Below, in pieces: positions 60,101 through 64,000 of a stretch of 64,000 bases of DNA. Made by a program: the position numbers and the translations under genes. How positions within the stretch are numbered: position 1 is the first letter of the stretch; each line of letters starts with the position of its first letter. Source of the stretch: Kribbella monticola (GTDB lineage Bacteria; Actinomycetota; Actinomycetes; Propionibacteriales; Kribbellaceae); NCBI RefSeq assembly GCF_003261635.1, contig NZ_QFXK01000026.1, forward strand, positions 99,497 through 163,496. The letters are read 5' to 3'. Below the pieces are notes generated by a model, which saw only the letters and a list, made by a program, of their open reading frames with translations, did not search any database and was not told the origin of the DNA.

Positions 60101-60460
60101 CGCGACGTTGATGCTCTTGGCGTTGCCCTTGGCATCGGTCGTGACGACGAGGTCGCCGCCGATCACCGGCAGGTCGTAGTACGTGCGCTGGTAGGCGACG
60201 TACTGCAGACCCCACGGCGTACTGATGTCCTGCTGGCGAATGAACTGGTCGCCCGGGCCGGCCTTGAGCTCGGCAGCGCGGCCCTGAACGAGGCGGTCGG
60301 CGGTCCGCACCGCGGCCACCCGGGCGTCGACGGGCGGGTCGACCGGTGCCGCTGACTGGGCGGTTGCTGCGGGCATCTTCATGGCGATCACCGCTGTTGC
60401 GGCGGCTGCCAGGCTCAGCACGCAACCGGCTGCGACGAGGCGCAGGGATGTGCTCTTCAA
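57134..60460 (-). CDS. Secreted bifunctional protease: M4 metallopeptidase fused to M28 aminopeptidase
   Basis: A 1108-residue exported protein. It has a signal peptide (1-36), an FTP propeptide (about 70-120), a PepSY-like region (to 205) and an M4 thermolysin-type domain with HEYGH (340-344) and Glu361 in EAVAD. An Ig-like repeat (525-628, with GLPTGATATFAPSS) links it to an M28 aminopeptidase whose metal and catalytic residues are all present: His719, Asp731, Glu765/766, Asp794, His881. A second Ig-like repeat (918-1018) and a He_PIG-type Ig domain (1025-1108) follow. The TTG at 60460 has GAGGAAG five bases upstream. It is divergent from a LysR gene. Confidence 0.9.
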   Translation of the reverse strand: MKSTSLRLVAAGCVLSLAAAATAVIAMKMPAATAQSAAPVDPPVDARVAAVRTADRLVQGRAAELKAGPGDQFIRQQDISTPWGLQYVAYQRTYYDLPVIGGDLVVTTDAKGNAKSINVAQQQDITIGRRPSISKAAAKKAAKKAIDKAQLVPGEPTLVVYSGKAKPVLAWQTIVQGRNHGELSRQKVYVDARTGKVLDAIEQTAAGTGTGIWEGPNLAIGTTKTASGYSMTDPARPSLHCGDSATGTTYTGTDDVWGSTSKTDKEAGCTDVMYVAAGEWDMLKNWYGRNGLDGQGKWADALVGLGDVNAYWGSQYNPDGVIFGYNNARNWITPVDVVAHEYGHGLDANTPGGLSGWPSQEAVADIWGTLTEFYLNNPNDPPDYEIGEEINLTGSGPIRYMYQPSKISGMPDCNSSSLPNEIHASAGPMNHWFYLLAEGTDPTDGQPASPTCNNTKLTGIGHQEAGKLFYNAMLGKTSGMTYGKWRSTTLTAAKNLDSTCALHAKVKAAWDAVSVPAQAGEATCTATGSDFTLSVSPANGTVKPGESATATVNTVIGSGAAQTVQFTATGLPTGATATFAPSSLQSGNSTTLTIATASSTPEGTYDVKITGDGTDVDKTATYRLTVGGSAPPAGVPDIDVNNVKAHLAALQQAADNNGGNRRAGSAGHTASVSYIEQKLRDAGYTVAKQRCTSCQYPSDNLIADYPGGDTSQVVMLGAHLDSVSAGPGSNDNGSGSATILEVALRLAKDKPSLAKHVRFGWWTDEEQGMNGSEYYVGQLSSADRSKIKVYLNFDMVSSPNAGYFINNITTDTGKLLKSFYDGLSLAPEEDVEGAGRSDDASFSNVGIATSGLASGASARKTTAQAQKWGGTANSAYDSCYHSACDKYPTNINTTVLDRAADATAYAVWNLAVGDAPPAGSDFSLTLNPTSGSVAAGGSVQTTVGTATSSGDPQSVQLAASGLPTGATATFTPSSVTSGSSSTLKLTTTASVAAGTYPVTVTGTGAVSHSTTYTLTVTGTSTGTVTVQNPGSQYGFAGWSNFPLQIKATSSSGQPITYRATGLPAGLSISATTGVISGTPTSRGSYTATVTATDSGGASGKATFPYTIW

Positions 60461-60653
60461 AGGAACTTCCTCACTGGGGGCGGGGCGGGCCCCCGCCACC
60501 GGCCGAGGGCTGCAGACCGACCGGCGGATGGCGGGGGCGAGGATGCCTGGGATCCGCTGGGCAGGTGGATGAACTCCCGGCGTCCTCTGAGTGACGACAT
60601 TGGCATCCGCCAGTGGTGGCTGTGATATCCCAACAGGGCATAACCTCACCGCT

Positions 60654-61655
60654 ATGGAGTTGGAGCTGAGGCATCTGCGGGTCGTCTGCCGGGTGTCGGA
60701 CACCGGCAGCGTGTCGAAGGCGGCCGCTGCGCTGGGGGTTTCGCAGCCGTCGTTGACGGCGCAGTTGCACCGCATCGAGGAAGCGATCGGCGGCCCACTC
60801 TTCGAACGAGGCCCGTACGGCGTACTCCCGACTCCGCTCGGCCGGCATGTCCTGGGTCGCGCGCGGGCCATGCTCGCGGACATGGACGATCTGCTCGGGA
60901 GCAGCCGGCGTTATACCGACGCACCGAGGACCTTGCGGCTCGGGTCGCTGCGAACCGTGATGTTCGGAGCCTGGCTCGCCCGACTCGAAGACTTGCTGCC
61001 GGAGCGGGAGTTCAGCACCCAGGTCGACGTCTCGTGTGCGACCTTGACCGATCTGCTTGCCGCTGACGTGTTGGACGTGGCCATGATCGGGCGTTGCGAC
61101 GACGACCACGCGCCGCCGTGTCCGCCCGGTGTTCGCGAGCAGACGATGGTCCACCCTGAGCCGTTCGCGCTGGCACTGCCGTTCGATCACCGGCTCGCTG
61201 ATCGCACTGACATCACGCTGACGGACCTCGCTGACGAGGTGTGGATCTGCCCGCCGGCCGGCAAGGAGGACGGTGATCTTGCTTCGCTGCGCGATGCCTG
61301 CGAGCGGCTCGGGTTCACTCCGCAGTTCCGCTACTACAACCTCGACACCACTGAGATCGAGCAGTTGATCGCCGCGGGCCGCGGCATCAGTCTGTGCGCT
61401 CCTACGGTCCGCGACATCCCAGGGTCGGTCATCCGGCCCCTGGTCGGCCAGCCCATTTCGTGGCGGCGGGTCCTGCGCTACCGGCCCGAGAACATCACCC
61501 AGGCTGAACTCGACCTGATCCACCGCGCCTTCATCGACACCTACCGCACCACGATCGCCGAGAACGCCGAACTGCGCTCGTGGTGGTGGGACCACCCCGG
61601 CGCTCACCCCACCGTCATCGAGCCTCAGCGCGGATCGGGTGCGGTGAGTGTGTAG
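60654..61655 (+). CDS. LysR-family transcriptional regulator
   Basis: A 333-residue regulator. The N-terminal winged helix reads LELRHLRVVCRVSDTGSVSK and AAAALGVSQPSLTAQLHRIE. The effector domain (about 95-300) has LRLGSLRTVMFGAWLARL and GRGISLCAPTV. ATG 60654 is preferred over 60591. It is divergent from the protease gene across 193 bases that include an imperfect dyad GATATCCC-AACA-GGGCATA, a possible LysR box. The likely target is the protease. Its last 31 bases overlap the convergent FHA gene. Confidence 0.9.
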   Translation: MELELRHLRVVCRVSDTGSVSKAAAALGVSQPSLTAQLHRIEEAIGGPLFERGPYGVLPTPLGRHVLGRARAMLADMDDLLGSSRRYTDAPRTLRLGSLRTVMFGAWLARLEDLLPEREFSTQVDVSCATLTDLLAADVLDVAMIGRCDDDHAPPCPPGVREQTMVHPEPFALALPFDHRLADRTDITLTDLADEVWICPPAGKEDGDLASLRDACERLGFTPQFRYYNLDTTEIEQLIAAGRGISLCAPTVRDIPGSVIRPLVGQPISWRRVLRYRPENITQAELDLIHRAFIDTYRTTIAENAELRSWWWDHPGAHPTVIEPQRGSGAVSV

Positions 61656-62167
61656 AGAATCGCGCCGAACTGCAGGTGATCGCCGGGACGCACCCGGGTC
61701 GGGCTGGTGATCCGGGTGCCGTTGACCAGCGTGCCGTTCATGGTGTTGAGGTCCCGCACCATCCATCCGTCGCCCACATGCCGGAGCTCGGCGTGGAACC
61801 GGGAGACCGACAAGTCCGTGAGGCGCAGGGTCGCACCGTCACCCCGGCCGATTCTCACCGTCGGCGAGCCGGGCGGCGGTAGAGCGAGGCCGGGCGCAGG
61901 GGCCGGTGTACGGAGCGTGCCGGTGAGCTCGTGCACCCGGGTGACCAGCTGCCGGAAGAGCTGCACCACCTTCGACTCTGACCCGCCCAGATCACTGGTG
62001 GCATGGGCGAGCTCGCTGCGCGTCTGCGCGCCGAGGACGAAGTTCATCCGCCGGATGAAGGTGTCGTGCGAGAGCCGGCCCGAGCCGGCGCCCTCACGCA
62101 GGATGGCCAGCGCCCGATCCCGCTCGGCATCCGACGGCCGCATCGCTTCCAGCCCCGTCGAAGTCAT
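61625..62167 (-). CDS. DUF1707 and FHA domain protein
   Basis: A 180-residue protein. Residues 1-60 are a DUF1707 region (MRPSDAERDRALAILREGAG, LSHDTFIRRMNFVLGA) and 92-178 an FHA domain (VRIGRGDGATLRLTDLSVSR, FHAEL, NTMNGTLVNG) that should bind a phosphothreonine peptide. The link is Pro-rich. It is a Ser/Thr-kinase signalling adaptor by family; the partner is unknown. ATG 62167 fits the DUF1707 start. The coding end overlaps the LysR gene by 31 bases. Confidence 0.9.
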   Translation of the reverse strand: MTSTGLEAMRPSDAERDRALAILREGAGSGRLSHDTFIRRMNFVLGAQTRSELAHATSDLGGSESKVVQLFRQLVTRVHELTGTLRTPAPAPGLALPPPGSPTVRIGRGDGATLRLTDLSVSRFHAELRHVGDGWMVRDLNTMNGTLVNGTRITSPTRVRPGDHLQFGAILYTLTAPDPR

Positions 62168-62233
62168 GTCCGAATTGTCGGCTCCCGCCAGGTTCACTGT
62201 CCAGCGCAACCAGTACTACGCTACGTCGCGCGG

Positions 62234-63307
62234 CTACCCCAGGACGTCACCCAGGTCGAACTTCACCGGCTCCTCGAGCTGCTCGTAGGTGCACGACTCC
62301 GGCGTACGGTCCTCGCGCCAGCGCACGAACTGTGCCGTATGACGGAATCGCACGCCCTCCATGTGGTCGTAGCGCACCTCCACCACGCGCTCAGGGCGCA
62401 GCGGCACGAAGCTGAGGTCCTTGCCCGCCTGCCAGCGGCTGCCCTCGGCGTTGCGCGGGGTCCGATTACCCTCTTCCTGCTTCGCCCAGGCCCAGGGGTG
62501 GTCGTCGAAGTCCGTGACGAGTTCCTGCATCTCCTCGAAGAGCTCCTCGCGCCGCGCCATCGGGAACGCACCGATCACCCCGACGCTCGCGAGCACACCG
62601 TCTGCGTTGTAGAGGCCGAGCAGCAGAGATCCGATCCGGTTCGGCCCGCTCTTGTGCAGGCGATAGCCGGCGACGACGCAATCCGCCGTACGTTCATGCT
62701 TGATCTTGAACATCGTTCGCTTGTCCGGCTCGTACAGTCCGTCGAGCGGTTTGGCGATCACGCCGTCCAGCCCGGCACCCTCGAACTGGTGGAACCATTC
62801 CTTCGCGGTGTCCAGGTCGATCGTCGTACGGGTGAGGTGGATCGGCGCCTTGGCCGGCTTGAGGGCATCCTCGAGCGCGGCGCGCCGCTCGGCGAACGGA
62901 CGCTCCATGTAGTCGGTGTCGCCGAGCGCGAGCAGATCGAACGCCACGAAGCGCGCCGGCGTCGTCTCCGAGAGCATTTTGACCCGCGACGCCGCGGGGT
63001 GGATCCGCTGCTGCAGCATCTCGAAGTCGAGCCGGTCTCCCGACGGGCCGACCAGGATGATCTCGCCGTCGATCACGCAGCGTTCCGGCAGGTTCGCCTT
63101 GAACGCCTCGACCAGGTCCGGAAAGTACCGCGTCATCGGCTTCTCGTTACGGCTGCCGATCTCCACCTCGTCGCCGTCACGGAAGATGATCGAGCGAAAA
63201 CCGTCCCACTTGGGCTCGAAACTGACCTCGCCGGCCGGGAACTGCTTCACCGCCTTCGCCAGCATCGGCGGAACCGGGGGCATCACAGGTAGCTGCATGT
63301 CCGCCAT
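62234..63307 (-). CDS. ATP-dependent DNA ligase (LigC-like)
   Basis: A 357-residue ligase without nuclease or polymerase domains. The adenylated Lys33 is in FEPKWDGFRSI. Motifs III and IV are FVAFDLLALG and DGVIAKPLDG, motif V is TMFKIKH, and an OB-fold completes the core with VEVRYDH. This is the LigC group, a backup repair ligase in actinobacteria. The start at ATG 63307 begins MADMQLP; a longer frame to 63487 is antisense to the next gene. It is divergent from the 63368 gene with a 60-base gap. Confidence 0.92.
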   Translation of the reverse strand: MADMQLPVMPPVPPMLAKAVKQFPAGEVSFEPKWDGFRSIIFRDGDEVEIGSRNEKPMTRYFPDLVEAFKANLPERCVIDGEIILVGPSGDRLDFEMLQQRIHPAASRVKMLSETTPARFVAFDLLALGDTDYMERPFAERRAALEDALKPAKAPIHLTRTTIDLDTAKEWFHQFEGAGLDGVIAKPLDGLYEPDKRTMFKIKHERTADCVVAGYRLHKSGPNRIGSLLLGLYNADGVLASVGVIGAFPMARREELFEEMQELVTDFDDHPWAWAKQEEGNRTPRNAEGSRWQAGKDLSFVPLRPERVVEVRYDHMEGVRFRHTAQFVRWREDRTPESCTYEQLEEPVKFDLGDVLG

Positions 63308-63367
63308 TCTGCCCGCGGACGGGGCATGATGGGGGCATACCGACTGGTAGGACCGGAGGTACTCACG

Positions 63368-63868
63368 ATGTACGACGTCGTACTGCTCGTCGAACAGGAA
63401 CTCACCGAGCCGGACGCCAAGCGCGTAGTCGAGCTGCACCAGGACATGCCCGAGACCGTGAAGTACCACGTGCTCGTGCCGTGTCACAACGCCGAAGCCG
63501 GCGTCGAGGCGTCACTGAGCGCCCTCGGCACCGCTGATCTGTACGGCGCTGGTCTCGCTGGCCAGCGTGAGGACCTGGCGGAAGCGCAGAAGGCGATCGA
63601 CAGCGAGGCCTCGGACTGCACCGGGCGGAGCGTGCAAAGGTTGCGGGATCTCGGTCAGCAGGCCGAGGGCGGCATCTCGCACGACCGGCCGATCGACGCA
63701 CTCCGGGCAACCGTGAAGAACGTCGGCGGTCAGGAGGTCATCATCCTCACCCGGCCGCACATCGTCGCCGAGTTCTTCCACCTCGACTGGACGAACACCG
63801 CCCGCCGGCATCTCGGCGTACCCGTCCTGCATCTACTCGAGCACGACGAGCAGAAGGCCGGGAAGTAG
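63368..63868 (+). CDS. Conserved hypothetical protein, possible USP-like fold
   Basis: A 166-residue protein with alternating strands and helices: YDVVLLVEQELTEPD, KYHVLVPCHNAEAGVEASLS, QEVIILTRPHIVAEFFHLD and the end LGVPVLHLLEHDE. The last strand and the order recall universal stress proteins, but the nucleotide-binding GxxGxxxS motif is absent. No signal or membrane segment is seen. ATG 63368 follows GGAGG by nine bases. The function is unknown. Confidence 0.8.
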   Translation: MYDVVLLVEQELTEPDAKRVVELHQDMPETVKYHVLVPCHNAEAGVEASLSALGTADLYGAGLAGQREDLAEAQKAIDSEASDCTGRSVQRLRDLGQQAEGGISHDRPIDALRATVKNVGGQEVIILTRPHIVAEFFHLDWTNTARRHLGVPVLHLLEHDEQKAGK

Positions 63869-63929
63869 ACGGCAAAGTCCGCCGCCCGGCCAAGAATTGC
63901 GTGGAGATGCATACAGGTCTGGAAACACA

Positions 63930-63959
63930 TTAAGGGCCACCCGTGTGGGTGGCCCTTAA
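63930..63959 (-). terminator. rRNA operon terminator
   Basis: TTAAGGGCCACCC and GGGTGGCCCTTAA form a perfect 13-bp stem around GTGT, about ten bases beyond the 5S rRNA 3' end. The stem itself ends in a TTAA run. Confidence 0.9.
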
Positions 63960-63969
63960 CAGTGTGAAT

Positions 63970-64000
63970 GTCCGGCGACGTCCTACTCTCCCACGACCTC
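63970..64000 (-). rRNA. rrf: 5S ribosomal RNA, 3' end only
   Basis: On the minus strand the last bases read GAGGTCGTGGGAGAGTAGGA, then CGTCGCCGGACA. This is the loop E/helix and 3' strand of actinobacterial 5S rRNA (GTGGGAGAGTAGGAC is diagnostic). The rest of the gene, and presumably an rRNA operon transcribed toward this point, lies outside the window. Confidence 0.9.

Noticed and set aside
57437..60355. 972-codon + strand frame over the protease
   Set aside because: It is antisense to a gene with complete catalytic motifs; no recognisable domain and no ribosome site.
62003..63292. 429-codon + strand frame opposite the DNA ligase
   Set aside because: Antisense shadow; the ligase on the other strand has KxDG and all later motifs.

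Overview
The window is high-GC DNA with dense genes on both strands, many GTG and TTG starts and many ATGA or TGATG gene junctions. Gene content (two LAL-type giant LuxR regulators, CGNR proteins, an ECF41-type sigma factor, a ClpC-type N domain, a sulfite-reductase operon with a small zinc-ribbon gene, a DUF1707-FHA protein) points to a soil actinomycete. Word usage and the gene set look like Kribbella or a close relative in the Propionibacteriales; the genus is an inference, the phylum is secure.

Layout. 1-12.6 kb: 5' part of thrS, an alpha/beta hydrolase, two SDR oxidoreductases, and a pair of paralogous LAL regulators flanking a type II NADH dehydrogenase-like gene. 12.6-15.1 kb: ABC ATPase, DedA protein and ABC permease in one translationally coupled operon behind a perfect inverted repeat. 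15.1-20.3 kb: an orphan ParA/MinD-like ATPase with a Pro/Ala-rich N-terminus, a NarL-type two-component system whose kinase has an extra C-terminal exported domain, and a GntR-LacI hybrid regulator. 20.5-31.6 kb: an SDR, a GT39-type membrane protein, a tRNA-Val(CAC) and two near-identical tRNA-Gly/Cys/Val units 6.3 kb apart, with divergent regulator/enzyme pairs between them. One of these is an ECF41 sigma factor that shares back-to-back TGTCACA-N16-CGTC promoters with a flavin-binding protein.

31.8-43.4 kb: ArsR-SRPBCC-monooxygenase operon, rsgA, yihY, aidB-like gene, glyA behind a ZTP riboswitch, and two efflux pumps each with its own regulator and operator. 43.5-49.4 kb: the assimilatory sulfate-reduction operon sir-(zinc ribbon)-cysH-cysD-cysN-sirohydrochlorin chelatase. 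Every junction overlaps, and a Cys-Cys leader peptide of the HVDL type precedes it. 49.4-52.7 kb: a CGNR gene, an MFS pump with a 24-bp tandem repeat in its N-terminus, and a toxin-antitoxin-like pair: a ribbon-helix-helix protein plus a degenerate Fic/Doc domain fused to a ClpC-type N domain. 52.8-64 kb: PPK2, a secreted protein, a ZapE-like ATPase, an oxidoreductase behind a MerR-type promoter, a bifunctional M4+M28 secreted protease with a satellite mini-gene, its divergent LysR gene, a DUF1707-FHA protein, an ATP-dependent DNA ligase, and the 3' end of a 5S rRNA gene.

The least familiar items are the RHH/Fic-ClpN pair (51.4-52.7 kb), the divergent ECF41 promoter pair (30.2 kb), the M4-M28 protease with its FTP-like mini-gene (56.9-60.5 kb), and the duplicated tRNA units. 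No CRISPR array, insertion sequence, prophage or biosynthetic megacluster is visible.
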